In this document: positions 24,233 through 34,057 of the stretch, in pieces
Layout: every line of letters starts with the position of its first letter
Numbering within the stretch: position 1 is the stretch's first letter
From: Rhodanobacter sp.
GTDB taxonomy: Bacteria > Pseudomonadota > Gammaproteobacteria > Xanthomonadales > Rhodanobacteraceae
Assembly: GCA_030148505.1 (NCBI GenBank)
Contig: JASBTI010000048.1
Span: forward strand, 1 to 38,402
Direction: 5' to 3'
DNA length: 38,402 bases
The notes under the pieces: generated by a model
Seen by the model: the letters and a program-made list of their open reading frames with translations, nothing else
Told to the model about the DNA's origin: nothing
The model's database searches: none
Program-made: the position numbers and the translations under genes

Positions 24233-24685
24233 TCATGCCCGCGGTCCGTGGGTGGCAAACACGCGGGTGGAGCCGTCGCGGGCAATCAGCAGCACGTCGT
24301 AACGCACCGGAGCACCCATCTCCATGCCGGGTGAACCCATCGGCATGCCAGGGGCGGCCAGGCCCCGGGCATCGGGGTGCTCGGCCAACAACCGCCGGAT
24401 ATCCTCCACCGGCACGTGGCCCTCGATCACGTAGCCGCCGATCAACGCGGTATGACATGAGGCCGCATCAGCCGGCACGCCAAGCCGCGCCTTTACCGCC
24501 GCCATCGGCTGATCCTCATGACTGCTGACGGCATAGCCGTGGGCTTGCAGATAGTGAATCCACGCGCCGCAGCAACCACAGCTTGGGTCGCGATAGACCT
24601 CGGCGCTGTTCGCCATGGCAACGGCCGGCAAGATCAGCGCAGCCAGGACCAGACTGGTGATAATGCGCCACGCCCCCCGCCTCAT
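24233..24685 (-). CDS. DUF411 family periplasmic metal-binding protein
   Basis: ATG 24685 overlaps the stop of the cytochrome gene (ATGA). The 150-residue protein has a signal sequence (residues about 8-26) and the DUF411 core: YRDPSCGCCGAWIHYLQAHG (Cys36, 38, 39), GVPADAASCHTALIGGYVIEGHVP (Cys77) and RGLAAPGMPMGSPGMEMG. The family is common in copper islands and is thought to bind metal through these Cys and Met residues. The C-terminal YDVLLIARDGSTRVFATH is typical. Confidence 0.92.
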   Translation of the reverse strand: MRRGAWRIITSLVLAALILPAVAMANSAEVYRDPSCGCCGAWIHYLQAHGYAVSSHEDQPMAAVKARLGVPADAASCHTALIGGYVIEGHVPVEDIRRLLAEHPDARGLAAPGMPMGSPGMEMGAPVRYDVLLIARDGSTRVFATHGPRA

Positions 24686-25746
24686 GACGCTTTCTCTGTC
24701 AGCGGGCTCGATTGCCAGTGAATCGCCACGATCTTCCATGTATTTCCGATCTTTTTCAGATTGAGCAGTTCGCGGCTGCGCAAGCTGACCGGCTTGCCCT
24801 TGATGGTGGTGCGGATCTCGCTCTCGCTGCCGACCACGGCCGTGTTGCCCTGCTGCACCGAACCCTGCGAGACGGTAGTGACTCTGGCGTGCTTCAGAAA
24901 TGCGATGTCCTCGCCCAGATGAGCCGCCGCGTAGGCCTCGCGGGTCTGCACCACGTTCGCTTCGCTGATCGTCGCATCGGGGGCCAGCAAGGCCAGCACC
25001 GCGTTGCGATCTCCTTGCTGCAAGGCCTGGTGCAACTGGTTGGAAACAGCCTCCGCCTGCGGAACGGCATGTGGCTTCAAGCCGTCCATGTTCAACCGTG
25101 TGCCGGCGACAGGTGCCGCATTGGCGCGTTCGTGACTACCCGTATTGGCATGACCCTGCCCCGCTTCCTGCGGCATGCCACCCCCATGATCGTGGCTGTG
25201 GCCGCCGTCACCGCCGTCCATGTCATCGTCGGGCGGCGCCTTGGCCACAATGTCTTTGTACTGCGCCGGCGTCATGTCCGGCAGTTTTTGCAGAAACGCC
25301 ACCATGCTCCAGATCGTGGGGTCATCGTGACTGAAACCCCACGCCGGCATCGCGCTCATCTTGATGCCGTGTTTGATGACCCAGAATGCATCTTTGGGAT
25401 CGACTCGCGTCTGCGAAAGATTCGGCGGTTGCGGATACAACCCCGGACGAATTTCCGAGGTTTTCATGCCCGGGGCCAGATGGCATCCGGTGCACATCGC
25501 GGCATACTGGCCGGCACCTTTCAGGATCAATGGCGGATCGTTCAGATTCGGTACCTTCAGGTCTTCCGAGCGGACATGGATCGAACGATTCCGCAAGGTT
25601 TGCAAGACTGCGAATACCGGCTTGGTGTGATGGTCGTCGGCGCCGATGTTGTAGAGCCCGGAATAGACAAAAGCTCCGGCGCCCACGGCAAGGACACCCA
25701 GGACCACGGCGACGGTGATGCTGTGGTGCTTGATATGCTTATTCAT
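24682..25746 (-). CDS. cytochrome c fused to a SnoaL/DUF4440-like domain
   Basis: ATG 25746 follows AGGG 6-7 bases upstream. The 354-residue protein has an N-terminal anchor (residues 10-30) and a class-I cytochrome domain with CTGCH at 85-89 and a likely Met133 axial ligand (SAMPAWGF). An acidic/His-rich linker follows (DDDMDGGDGGHSHDHGGG). The C-terminal domain of about 120 residues (LHQALQQGDRNAVLALLAPD ... GNTWKIVAIHWQSS) has the pattern of SnoaL-like/DUF4440 folds. The haem part may carry electrons for copper oxidases, and the linker may bind metal. This pairing of domains is unusual. Confidence 0.88.
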   Translation of the reverse strand: MNKHIKHHSITVAVVLGVLAVGAGAFVYSGLYNIGADDHHTKPVFAVLQTLRNRSIHVRSEDLKVPNLNDPPLILKGAGQYAAMCTGCHLAPGMKTSEIRPGLYPQPPNLSQTRVDPKDAFWVIKHGIKMSAMPAWGFSHDDPTIWSMVAFLQKLPDMTPAQYKDIVAKAPPDDDMDGGDGGHSHDHGGGMPQEAGQGHANTGSHERANAAPVAGTRLNMDGLKPHAVPQAEAVSNQLHQALQQGDRNAVLALLAPDATISEANVVQTREAYAAAHLGEDIAFLKHARVTTVSQGSVQQGNTAVVGSESEIRTTIKGKPVSLRSRELLNLKKIGNTWKIVAIHWQSSPLTEKAS

Positions 25747-25777
25747 GCTCAACCCTTGTTGGAAGCACATAGAGATG

Positions 25778-25794
25778 CCGGCAAATCTTGCCGG
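25778..25794. promoter_or_regulatory. inverted repeat in the leader of the cytochrome c gene
   Basis: CCGGCAA-ATC-TTGCCGG is a perfect 7-bp inverted repeat with a 3-bp centre, ending 32 bp before the cytochrome start. It could be an operator or an RNA hairpin in the leader. The rest of the 324-bp gap 25747-26070 holds no gene I can support. Confidence 0.4.
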
Positions 25795-25920
25795 TGGAAA
25801 ATGCAGGTTTGCGAAATCGCGGGGTGCTGCCCACTACGGCCCGGCAAAACACGTCCGCGACGGCACGCGTGGCGTCACGGACTACTCCGTTGAGCGGAAA
25901 CATGACGGGTATGGATGCAC

Positions 25921-25939
25921 GCAACGGATGATCCGTTGC
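25921..25939. promoter_or_regulatory. 19-bp palindrome in the gap before the cytochrome c gene
   Basis: GCAACGGATGATCCGTTGC is a perfect 9-bp inverted repeat around one base. It lies about 175 bp upstream of the cytochrome start and 130 bp after the Cys-rich gene. No U-run follows on either strand, so an operator is more likely than a terminator. Confidence 0.45.
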
Positions 25940-26070
25940 CGGCCATGAAATCAACTTCATCAAGAATCTCCGAAACACGGGTATCGCGTGCTGGATACCC
26001 GGCGACGCCAAGGCTCACGACGATCGCTGCACGATCAGTCGCAAACAGGTACATGCGATAACGGAAGAAA

Positions 26071-26472
26071 CTAGACTACGGGTGGTCGAAACGGCGTGGC
26101 GGCAGGCTGGGACGGCGCATCGACCAGCGATGGAGCCCAATAGCTGGTATTCATGCTGTACGCGAGAGCAAATACGTCGGACACCGGAAGCCCCGTACCG
26201 CAGACAACGGCACAGCTGCAATGCTGACCGGCAGGCCCCCCGCAACAACCCGAGTCGACATGGGCCGGGGGATGGCTCTGATGGGCGATTGCCGCCTGGG
26301 TGGCTTGAGTAGCGCTGGCGGTGATCGGCTGCGCGGCATGAAAATCCAGACCGTGTGCGATCCCCGGCGGCGCAACTGTCAAGGCCGTGACCACCAGCAT
26401 CATCCATGCCAGCCAACGCATCATGGCGCGAGGGTGACGTGACAAAATGCGGGAGCGCATGGCGGCTATCAT
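26071..26472 (-). CDS. secreted Cys-rich protein, unknown function
   Basis: The 133-residue protein has a signal-like segment (MMRWLAWMMLVVTALTVAPP) and a cluster DSGCCGGPAGQHCSCAVVCG in the mature part, followed by a Pro-rich tail. Cysteine content and position upstream of the copper operon resemble small copper-island proteins such as CopL, but I cannot assign the family. A possible -10 element TATAAG with upstream TG sits about 10 bp before ATG 26472, so either transcription is nearly leaderless or a later ATG (26457 or further in) is used. Confidence 0.65.
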   Translation of the reverse strand: MIAAMRSRILSRHPRAMMRWLAWMMLVVTALTVAPPGIAHGLDFHAAQPITASATQATQAAIAHQSHPPAHVDSGCCGGPAGQHCSCAVVCGTGLPVSDVFALAYSMNTSYWAPSLVDAPSQPAATPFRPPVV

Positions 26473-26599
26473 TGGCCCATCTTATACAGCCAGCGCTGCG
26501 CGCTCAACTCTGGAGGCGGGTGCAGGGCTGCAAGAGGACCCGCGTGACCGATAGCGAAGGCCCCGTGCGATACCTGCGCGGAACCGCATCGCCATTGGC

Positions 26600-28123
26600 T
26601 CAGTGCGAACCTGCAGCCAGGGCGGGCCACATAATGCCCGGAAGCACCGCTGTGCCCTCCTCCTTCACTGCCTGCAGACGGCTCGGTGCCAGGCCGAGTG
26701 CCGCCAGCATGCTGGGGGCCAGCTCGGTGGTGCTAACCGGCATGGACAACCGGCTCGTCTGGGCTGACAGATGTGGATTGCTGAGCAACAGGCCGACATG
26801 AGTGTCATCGTCATCGAATCCACCATGTTCGGCCAGCTTGGCATCACCGGGCTTGCCGTAGATGACACCTGCATGCGGGATCACCACCACGTCCGGAACC
26901 CGACTGTCATGGGTGCCGGCAGGAAACAGTCGTGCCAGCGCAGGACCTTGCAGCACCTCGCGGATACCCAGTCGCGGCGCGGCCTGACGCAAGGCCGCCG
27001 CAACGCGTGCTGCGTCCGTGCTGCGGTGCAGCCAGATCAGCGCGCCCTGGTCGGCCGTCAACTGGGCCAGCGCATCGGGCGCGGCCGCATTCACCGCATC
27101 GGCTAGGGCCGACTTCTCAATGTGCCGCAAGCGTGTGCGGTCGATCGGTGCATTGCCGTGTTTGGCGGTGATCACGATCAAGGTGGTGCCGAGCGCGTGG
27201 TGCAGCCGAAGCGCTTTGACCATTCGGCCCAGCAGGCTGTCGCAGTGGGTGAGCGCCTGTTCGAGTCCTGGTTTGGGTTTGCCTGTCGCATCGATGTAGC
27301 CGACCAGCTTCTGTGCCACGTTGACTGCCTGCATGTTCATGCCGAACAGGGTCGGGATCGGCGCGTGCCTGGTGCGGTCATGAGTCCAGCCATCGATCTC
27401 ATTGAGCAGGGCCTCGGCCTTCATCGCATCGTAGTGCTCGGTGTGCCGGATCGACCCGGTAATGTGGTCGGCGGCCTTCACCTGCTCACCTTCATAGTCT
27501 CCGCCGATCTCCGGGGTATAGAGGTCGTTGATGCCATGCCCGCTGGGGCCGCGCAGGATTTCGTAGACCGGATGCTTGTCGATCCACGCGGTATACCCGC
27601 CGGCCGCACGTATGACTTCGAACACGGTATTCGTGCGCAGGTAATCGTGCGGGTAAACCGGCTTGCAGCTGCCGGCCCGTCGCGGCAAACGGGATACCTT
27701 GAGCGTCCGCTGACCTCGCGCATCGAGCGCCCCATCAACAGCTTCGTCAAAGGCCACCGTGGTTCCCAACCGACCCGCCTTGCAGGCGGCCTCGGAGCTG
27801 GCAAGCCTGCGGTCGTAACTTACGTCGTAATACACGCCAGTCGCCGCGGGGCGGCCTCCGGTCATGATGCCGAGCAGTCCAGGAAACGAGTCGGCAGGCA
27901 TCACGCTGTGCGCATTGGTGTATTCCACTCCATCCGCCGCCAGGCTGGCCAGAGTCGAATCGGGATGTGACTGCACGTACTGCCGCAGGTCGACGGCATG
28001 CATGCCGTCGATGCTGATGACCAGCACATGCTGGATCGCGGAAGCGGGAAGTGTTGCCTGCGCCATGCTGGGCAGCCACAGCGCCAGTGCCATGAGGATC
28101 AATCTCGCGGGCGACGATGTCAT
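26600..28123 (-). CDS. exported alkaline-phosphatase-superfamily (phosphodiesterase-type) protein
   Basis: The 507-residue protein has a signal peptide (residues about 6-23). The superfamily's metal-site pattern is present: VLVISIDGMHAVD (Asp39), MPADSFPGLLGIMTGG with Ser79 at the nucleophile position, ITAKHGNAPID, and AEHGGFDDDDTHVGLL with His and Asp ligands. It resembles nucleotide pyrophosphatase/phosphodiesterase-type members rather than PhoA. The substrate is unknown. It lies 102 bp after the broken TonB receptor gene, and in many bacteria such pairs handle organic phosphate; that is inference. It may not belong to the copper operon proper. Confidence 0.88.
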   Translation of the reverse strand: MTSSPARLILMALALWLPSMAQATLPASAIQHVLVISIDGMHAVDLRQYVQSHPDSTLASLAADGVEYTNAHSVMPADSFPGLLGIMTGGRPAATGVYYDVSYDRRLASSEAACKAGRLGTTVAFDEAVDGALDARGQRTLKVSRLPRRAGSCKPVYPHDYLRTNTVFEVIRAAGGYTAWIDKHPVYEILRGPSGHGINDLYTPEIGGDYEGEQVKAADHITGSIRHTEHYDAMKAEALLNEIDGWTHDRTRHAPIPTLFGMNMQAVNVAQKLVGYIDATGKPKPGLEQALTHCDSLLGRMVKALRLHHALGTTLIVITAKHGNAPIDRTRLRHIEKSALADAVNAAAPDALAQLTADQGALIWLHRSTDAARVAAALRQAAPRLGIREVLQGPALARLFPAGTHDSRVPDVVVIPHAGVIYGKPGDAKLAEHGGFDDDDTHVGLLLSNPHLSAQTSRLSMPVSTTELAPSMLAALGLAPSRLQAVKEEGTAVLPGIMWPALAAGSH

Positions 28124-28225
28124 TTGCTGGTATTTCCCACATGGGACAAGAAGTGTTGCGTCACCTTACGTGGCACAACCGCTCACGGCAGGCTGCGACT
28201 GCACCGAGCGGATTTCTCAGCCGGC

Positions 28226-30057
28226 TCAGAGATGGGCAGACACGTCCAGCTCGAAGCTTCGCTCCGGGATCGTCCAGTACAGCGGCGTGCCATCCTGGCC
28301 GGTGTAGCCGGCCAACGCATAGATGTTCTTGGTATCCCCGATGTTGCCTACCTTGAACGACATGGTCGCGTCGCGCACCCCGGCCAGCGGGTGCACGAAC
28401 ATGTAGCTCAAGGCCAGGTCCGTCGTGGCATAACCACCGAGTCGCTGAGTCTGGCCGCTGTCGCCATAACGGACGCCCACGTACTTGTCGAGCATCGAGG
28501 CCGACCACGGGCCGTGGTCGAACAGCACGCCGAGCGCCGCGGTACGGTCCGGCGCGTTCGGCAACCACTGATTGTTGACCCTCTCCCGGGCACGGTTCAG
28601 CGAGGCATTGCCGTAAACGCTGAAGCCGTCCCCGATCGCCACGGTAGCCTCGCCCTCCAGGCCTTTGTAGATGGCACCGCCAGCATTGTAGAACTGGGTC
28701 TGGGTACCGACCTTGCGCTTCTCGATTTTGTTGCTGAAATCGATATGGTAAGCATCCAGTGACAGGGTCAGGCCGTCGCTGTTCCACGCGGTGCCAATCT
28801 GCTCGTTGGTAGTGCCCTCGGGCTTCACCTGGTTGATCGACGGATCGACGGAATAGAAGGTATTGAGGTTCGGGGCGAGAAAGCCTTTGGCCCACTGCGC
28901 GTAGGCGCTCCAGTGGTCGCTCAGTGCGTAATGCATATCGAGCGATGGCAGATCGCGGGTCCAGGTCTGGGCGTAATCGATCGGCTGGCCGGTGCCTTGG
29001 TTCACCGTGGCGTTCAGGGTGCGGCGGAAGTTCACAAACTTGACGCCGCCGGTGACGTCCAGCTTGTCGGTGGCATGCCACTGATATTCGGCATACGTCT
29101 GCATGTCGGTCAGGCTGTCGCTCAGGTAGCGATCGATGGCGGCGCTGGTCGGCACGGCATTGAGCGCGCCGCCATTGCTCCAGTCGATCTCGTACTGTCA
29201 TTCTGGCGCAAGCGGGTCAGATTGGTGGCAAACGTCAAGGTGGTACCCGTGCCCAGCGGCTGCACGACCTTGGCGAAGAAGTTCTGTCGGTGCAGGCCGG
29301 CATGCGTGAGGTAGCCATCCGAACTCAGGTTTTTGGCGCTGAAGTAGGCGGTGGTGCCGCCGTATTGTTTGAGTGTGCCGGTATCGAAGCGCAAGCCTTC
29401 GACCTGGGTGTTGAAGCTGGCCACACTGAAGAACGGGTTGATCGACATCACCGGGTCGGGATTCTTCGAGTCCACCGACAAGGTTCCGCCAAAGGTGGCG
29501 TTGCCCAACGTGCGTGCGCTGCCAGGACCGCGATCGAGGGTGACCTGGGCGATATCCTGCGGCATGAAGTAGGAGGTCGAATGCTGGGTGAAGTCGTTCG
29601 AGTCGCCCCACGGGATGCCATCGAAGGTAACGTTGTACTCGCCGTTCTGGAAACCGCGTATCGACAGGCCCTGTGACTCCATCAAACCGGGGCCGTTCGG
29701 GTCAACGTCGGCCACGCTGGGTGCGATCTTCACGATGTCGCTGTAGTTGGCCGTGTAAGCCGCCACGTTCTCGATATAGCGGTCGCCAATGATCGACTGC
29801 GGTTCGGTGGCCACCAGTGATGCCTGGGTCGGTGCCTGGTCACTGGTGGTTTCGGCGCCTGCCTGCACCACGATCTTCTTCAGCTGTACGATCCGCGTAT
29901 TGCTACCCATGGTCCCTGTCGTACCCATGGGGGGAGCGCTGTCCGTGGGCATCGTCGCAAAGGCGGTACCCGCAAACGCGGTCAGTGCCAGCAGACCCAG
30001 AGCCGTGGCTACGGCGGTGGCGAGTGGCGATCGGCGTACGGCGGAAACATGCGTCAT
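28226..30057 (-). pseudogene. TonB-dependent receptor, broken by deletion and frameshift
   Basis: Two frames make up one receptor. From ATG 30057 (AGGAAGAA upstream) come a signal peptide, a plug domain (MESQGLSIRGFQNGEYNVTF, LDRGPGSARTLGNATFGG) and the first barrel strands to NLTRLRQN. At about 29190-29206 the frame changes and resumes as YEIDWSNGGALNAVPTSAAI, continuing through barrel strands to ...PERSFELDVSAHL, ending in a stop at 28226. The two parts sum to about 610 residues, while relatives usually have 700-850. So roughly 100-200 residues have been deleted at the junction and the frame shifted. The product cannot be functional unless the junction is a sequencing or assembly error. Confidence 0.85.
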
Positions 30058-30150
30058 GAGTTCTTCCTGCGGGTGGACAAGAGGTTGCTGCCAGTCCTGC
30101 AGTTTTTGCCTGTCACAAGTCCGTGCCGAGACCACCTGATGAACCTTTCC

Positions 30151-30165
30151 TTGCCAACTTGGCAA
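30151..30165. promoter_or_regulatory. 15-bp palindrome in the divergent region before the formate operon
   Basis: TTGCCAACTTGGCAA is a perfect 7-bp inverted repeat around one base. It sits in the 254-bp gap between the divergent receptor pseudogene (start 30057) and the transporter gene (start 30312), where an operator would be expected. No regulator gene is in the window. No confident -35/-10 pair was seen in this gap. Confidence 0.45.
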
Positions 30166-30311
30166 AAAGACCTCTATCCATGACAACTCGATGACGAGCC
30201 CGCTTCCGCCTCCAGTTATTCGACTTTGGTCGTGTGGCGCAAAGTTGCTGCATCCCTAAGATCGAAGCCTGATGTCCGGCGTCGCGCACGGATCCAAACG
30301 GGGGGAAGCTT

Positions 30312-31976
30312 ATGGCTGGAGTATCGGAGGCAGTAGCGGGCAATACGGCAACAGGGGGGTCGGCGGGCTTCTTCGCCAGAGAGCGAACCATTGCGGGGCC
30401 CAAATTCAACCGCTGGCTGGTACCGCCGGCCGCGTTGGCGATCCACTTGTGCATCGGTATGGCCTATGGCTTCTCGGTGTTCTGGTTGCCGATGACCCGT
30501 TTGCTGGGTATCACCGACCCCCTGGTATGCAGCAACCTGGGCTTTTTCGCTGCCTTGACCAGCACCAGCTGCAACTGGACGGTGCCGCAGGTCACGCACA
30601 TTTTTGAAACCTTCATCGCCGTACTCGGCATTTCGGCCTTTATCTGGGGTGGCTGGCTGGAGCATGCCGGTCCACGCAAGGCCGGTGTGATTGCAGCATT
30701 CTGCTGGGGTGGCGGCCTGATTCTCGGTGGTATTGGCGTCTCGATGCATCAGCTTTGGCTGGTCTATCTGGGTGCCGGCATCCTCGGCGGCATCGGTCAG
30801 GGACTGGGTTACATCACGCCGGTGTCCTCGCTGATCAAGTGGTTCCCCGACCGTCGCGGCATGGCCACCGGTTTCGCCATCATGGGTTACGGCGGAGGCG
30901 CAATGATCGGCGCCCCGCTGGCCGTAGCGTTGATGAAGCATTTCTCCGCCGGTGGCGGTCAGGGTGTGGCGGCGACGCTGATGGTAATGGGCGCCCTCTA
31001 CGTCATCGTGATGGCCGCCGGCGCGATCGGCTTTCGGGTGCCGCCGAACGGCTGGCGGCCGACCGGCTGGACGCCGCCGGAAAGCCACAACGGCACGGCC
31101 ATGATCACCCATCGCCACGTACATCTGGACCGTGCCTGGAAAACCCCGCAATTCTGGCTGATATGGGGAGTGCTGTTCCTCAACGTGACCGCCGGCATCG
31201 CGGTGATCTCGATGGCCAGCCCGATGCTGCAGGATGTGTTCGGCGGCAAGCTGGCCGGCTTGACCGAAGCGGCAGCCACGCTTACCGCGGCACAGAAGGC
31301 GGCCGTGGTAGCCGCTGCCGCGGGCCTGGTCGGACTGATCAGCCTGTTCAACAGCCTGGGACGTCTGTTCTGGGCGTCGCTGTCGGACCGGATCGGCCGC
31401 AAGAACACTTATTACGCGTTCTTCGTGATCGGCATCGTCGTGTATTGCCTGTTGCCGACCTGGGGCCATCTGGGCATGGCCGGCATGTTCGTGGTCTCGA
31501 TCTGCATCATCCTGAGCATGTACGGCGGCGGGTTCTCAACCGTACCGGCCTATCTTGCCGATGTATTCGGCACACAGATGGTCGGTGCCATCCATGGTCG
31601 TCTGCTGACCGCCTGGTCGGCCGCAGGCATCATCGGTCCGTTCGTGATCGCGGGTATCCGTCAGGCACAGATCAACGCCGGCGTGGCCAGGAATCTGGTC
31701 TACGATCGCACGCTCTACATCATGGCCTTCCTGCTGCTGCTGGGCCTGATCTGCAATGCGCTGGTAAAGCCGGTAAAAGAATCGGATTACATGTCCGATG
31801 GCGAGCTGGCCCACGAGCGCTCACTGCAACATGAGACGGCCGCCGTGGCCGCGCGTGCCGACACCGTCGCACGCGGTCGCTTTGGCGTCACCGGTACCTT
31901 GGCATGGCTCGCCGTCGGCGTACCATTCCTGATTGGCTTGTATATCGCACTGGCCAAGGCCGCCGCACTGTTTTGA
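30312..31976 (+). CDS. oxalate/formate antiporter-type MFS transporter
   Basis: The 554-residue, about 12-helix protein starts at ATG 30312 after GGGGGAAGCTT. It has the OFA-family pattern: [21 protein letters not shown] at helix 1, [39 protein letters not shown], and [20 protein letters not shown]. The long stretch before helix 1 and the extended C-terminus ([11 protein letters not shown]...) are somewhat longer than usual. It ends 10 bp before fdsG, so it is likely co-transcribed and supplies formate, or exchanges oxalate and formate, for the dehydrogenase. No oxalate-degrading gene is seen in the window, so formate is the more likely substrate. Confidence 0.88.
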   Translation: MAGVSEAVAGNTATGGSAGFFARERTIAGPKFNRWLVPPAALAIHLCIGMAYGFSVFWLPMTRLLGITDPLVCSNLGFFAALTSTSCNWTVPQVTHIFETFIAVLGISAFIWGGWLEHAGPRKAGVIAAFCWGGGLILGGIGVSMHQLWLVYLGAGILGGIGQGLGYITPVSSLIKWFPDRRGMATGFAIMGYGGGAMIGAPLAVALMKHFSAGGGQGVAATLMVMGALYVIVMAAGAIGFRVPPNGWRPTGWTPPESHNGTAMITHRHVHLDRAWKTPQFWLIWGVLFLNVTAGIAVISMASPMLQDVFGGKLAGLTEAAATLTAAQKAAVVAAAAGLVGLISLFNSLGRLFWASLSDRIGRKNTYYAFFVIGIVVYCLLPTWGHLGMAGMFVVSICIILSMYGGGFSTVPAYLADVFGTQMVGAIHGRLLTAWSAAGIIGPFVIAGIRQAQINAGVARNLVYDRTLYIMAFLLLLGLICNALVKPVKESDYMSDGELAHERSLQHETAAVAARADTVARGRFGVTGTLAWLAVGVPFLIGLYIALAKAAALF

Positions 31977-31986
31977 AGGTGTATGG

Positions 31987-32487
31987 ATGAAACGTGTTGC
32001 CAACGCTGCATCGCTGCCGGATCTTCCCGAGGAGGTCCGCGCAGCGGTTCTGGACGTCACCGGACGTCTCAAATCGCTGCCGGGGGCCTTGCTGCCGGTG
32101 CTGCACGGGGTGCAGGAAGCCTTGGGGTATGTCCCTGAACACGCCGTGCCGCTGATCGCCCGCGAACTGAACCTGTCCCGGGCCGACGTGCACGGCGTGA
32201 TCAGCTTCTACCACTTCTTTCGCAGCAAGCCGCCTGGCCAGAAGGTGATTTATGTATGCCGCGCCGAATCGTGCCAGGCAATGGGTGCCGCAACGCTTGA
32301 GAAACATATCAAGCAGCGCCTGGGCGTAGACTTTCACCAGACCACCGCCAACGGCGCGTTCACGCTCGAGCCGGTTTATTGTCTCGGCAACTGCGCCTGC
32401 TCGCCGGCGATGATGGTCGATGACGAATTGAAAGGCCGGCTGACCCCCGAGGGGTTTGATGCGTGGCTGGCCGCGGAGACGAAATGA
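31987..32487 (+). CDS. fdsG: NAD-dependent formate dehydrogenase gamma subunit (NuoE-like)
   Basis: The 166-residue protein is a thioredoxin-fold [2Fe-2S] subunit of the NuoE type. Ligands are in [12 protein letters not shown] and [14 protein letters not shown]. The N-terminal helical part ([20 protein letters not shown]) and VISFYHFF are typical. With FdsB it forms the NADH-forming part of a soluble formate dehydrogenase. ATG 31987 is used. The stop overlaps the fdsB start (ATGA). Confidence 0.93.
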   Translation: MKRVANAASLPDLPEEVRAAVLDVTGRLKSLPGALLPVLHGVQEALGYVPEHAVPLIARELNLSRADVHGVISFYHFFRSKPPGQKVIYVCRAESCQAMGAATLEKHIKQRLGVDFHQTTANGAFTLEPVYCLGNCACSPAMMVDDELKGRLTPEGFDAWLAAETK

Positions 32488-34043
32488 GCATCACGGTTTA
32501 TGTTCCGCGCGATGCCGGTGCCCTGTCGCTGGGCGCCGAAGCGGTGGCGGCCAAGATGGCAGCGGAAGCTCGTCAGCGCGATCTCGACGTCGCCATCGTA
32601 CGCAACGGTTCGCGTGGCCTGTACTGGCTGGAGCCGATGGTCGAAGTGGCTACGGCCGACGGCCGCGTCGCTTACGGTCCGGTAACGCCCGAGCAAGTGG
32701 CGTCGCTGTTCGAAGCGGACTTCCTGCATGGCGGCAGCCACCCCCTGGCGCTGGGGCCCACCGAAGCGATCGACTACCTGAAGAGCCAGCAGCGGCTGAC
32801 CTTCGCCCGTGTCGGCATCATCGATCCACGCAGCCTGGACGACTATCTTGCCCATGGCGGTTACCGCGGCCTTGGTGCCGCGCTCGCAATGGACGCGGCG
32901 GCCATCGTGCAGACGGTCACCGATTCAGGCCTGCGCGGACGCGGTGGTGCGGCGTTCCCCGCAGGCATCAAATGGAAGACCTGTCTCGACGCGACGGCGG
33001 CGCAGAAATACATCGTCTGCAATGCCGATGAAGGTGACTCCGGCACCTTCTCCGATCGCATGATCATGGAAGGCGACCCGTTTGTGCTGATCGAGGGCAT
33101 GACCATCGCCGGCCTCGCGGTCGGGGCAGACCATGGCTATATCTATCTGCGCTGTGAATACCCGCATGCCCAACGTGCACTGGAGGCGGCGATCGCCAGC
33201 GCCGAAGCTGCCGGTTACCTCGGCGCCGATGTGCGTGGCAGCGGCAAGGCTTTCCGGCTGGAAGTGCGGATGGCGGCCGGCGCCTACATCTGCGGCGAGG
33301 AAACCTCGCTGCTCGAATCGCTGGAGGGCAAGCGCGGCCAGGTCCGCTTCAAGCCCCCCTTGCCGGCCATCGAGGGTTTGTTCGGCAAGCCTACCGTGAT
33401 CAACAATGTCATCACCCTGGCCACCGTGCCGATCATCCTTGACCAGGGTGCCGCGTACTACCGCGACTACGGGGTCGGGCGCTCGCGGGGCACCTTGCCG
33501 CTGCAGCTGGCCGGCAACCTGAAGCGACCCGGCCTGGTCGAGCGCGCCTTCGGCTTGACCCTGCGCGAACTGATCGAGGGCTATGGCGGCGGTACCGCCA
33601 GCGGTCGCCCCGTGCGCGCCGTGCAGGTCGGTGGCCCGCTTGGCGCTTACATCCCCGCCTCGCAGCTCGATACGCCGATCGACTACGAGGCCTTCGTGGC
33701 GATCGGCGGCATGCTTGGTCATGGCGGCGTGGTGGTCTTCGACGACACCGTCGACATGGCCGCCCAGGCGCGTTATGCAATGGAGTTCTGCGCGATCGAG
33801 TCGTGCGGTAAATGCACGCCCTGCCGGATCGGCTCGACCCGTGGCGTCGAGGTGATCGACCGTATCGTGGCGGGCGACCGTGCCGAGCGCGAGCGCAACG
33901 AAATCCTGCTGCGCGACCTGTGTCAGACCATGCTGGACGGTTCCCTGTGCGCGTTGGGCGGGATGGCACCGTTCCCCGTGCTCAGCGCGCTCGAGCATTT
34001 TTCCGAAGATTTTTCAGGCACGGCTGAGAAAGCCGCGTCCTGA
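32484..34043 (+). CDS. fdsB: formate dehydrogenase beta subunit, FMN- and NAD-binding (NuoF-like)
   Basis: The 519-residue protein has a degenerate thioredoxin-like N-terminus (residues 1-120) and the NuoF core. It has [17 protein letters not shown] for FMN/NADH binding, [17 protein letters not shown], and [20 protein letters not shown]. The [4Fe-4S] site is [16 protein letters not shown] with a final Cys in [13 protein letters not shown]. It passes electrons from the Fe-S chain to NAD+. Start ATG 32484 overlaps the fdsG stop. Confidence 0.94.
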   Translation: MSITVYVPRDAGALSLGAEAVAAKMAAEARQRDLDVAIVRNGSRGLYWLEPMVEVATADGRVAYGPVTPEQVASLFEADFLHGGSHPLALGPTEAIDYLKSQQRLTFARVGIIDPRSLDDYLAHGGYRGLGAALAMDAAAIVQTVTDSGLRGRGGAAFPAGIKWKTCLDATAAQKYIVCNADEGDSGTFSDRMIMEGDPFVLIEGMTIAGLAVGADHGYIYLRCEYPHAQRALEAAIASAEAAGYLGADVRGSGKAFRLEVRMAAGAYICGEETSLLESLEGKRGQVRFKPPLPAIEGLFGKPTVINNVITLATVPIILDQGAAYYRDYGVGRSRGTLPLQLAGNLKRPGLVERAFGLTLRELIEGYGGGTASGRPVRAVQVGGPLGAYIPASQLDTPIDYEAFVAIGGMLGHGGVVVFDDTVDMAAQARYAMEFCAIESCGKCTPCRIGSTRGVEVIDRIVAGDRAERERNEILLRDLCQTMLDGSLCALGGMAPFPVLSALEHFSEDFSGTAEKAAS

Positions 34044-34057
34044 GGAGGTAATGCGTC

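Noticed and set aside
26473..26510. TTGAGC...TATAAG as a promoter for the Cys-rich gene
   Set aside because: The -10 is reasonable but the spacer is only 15 bp and the distance to the ATG is very short; noted in the gene entry, not called as a separate feature.
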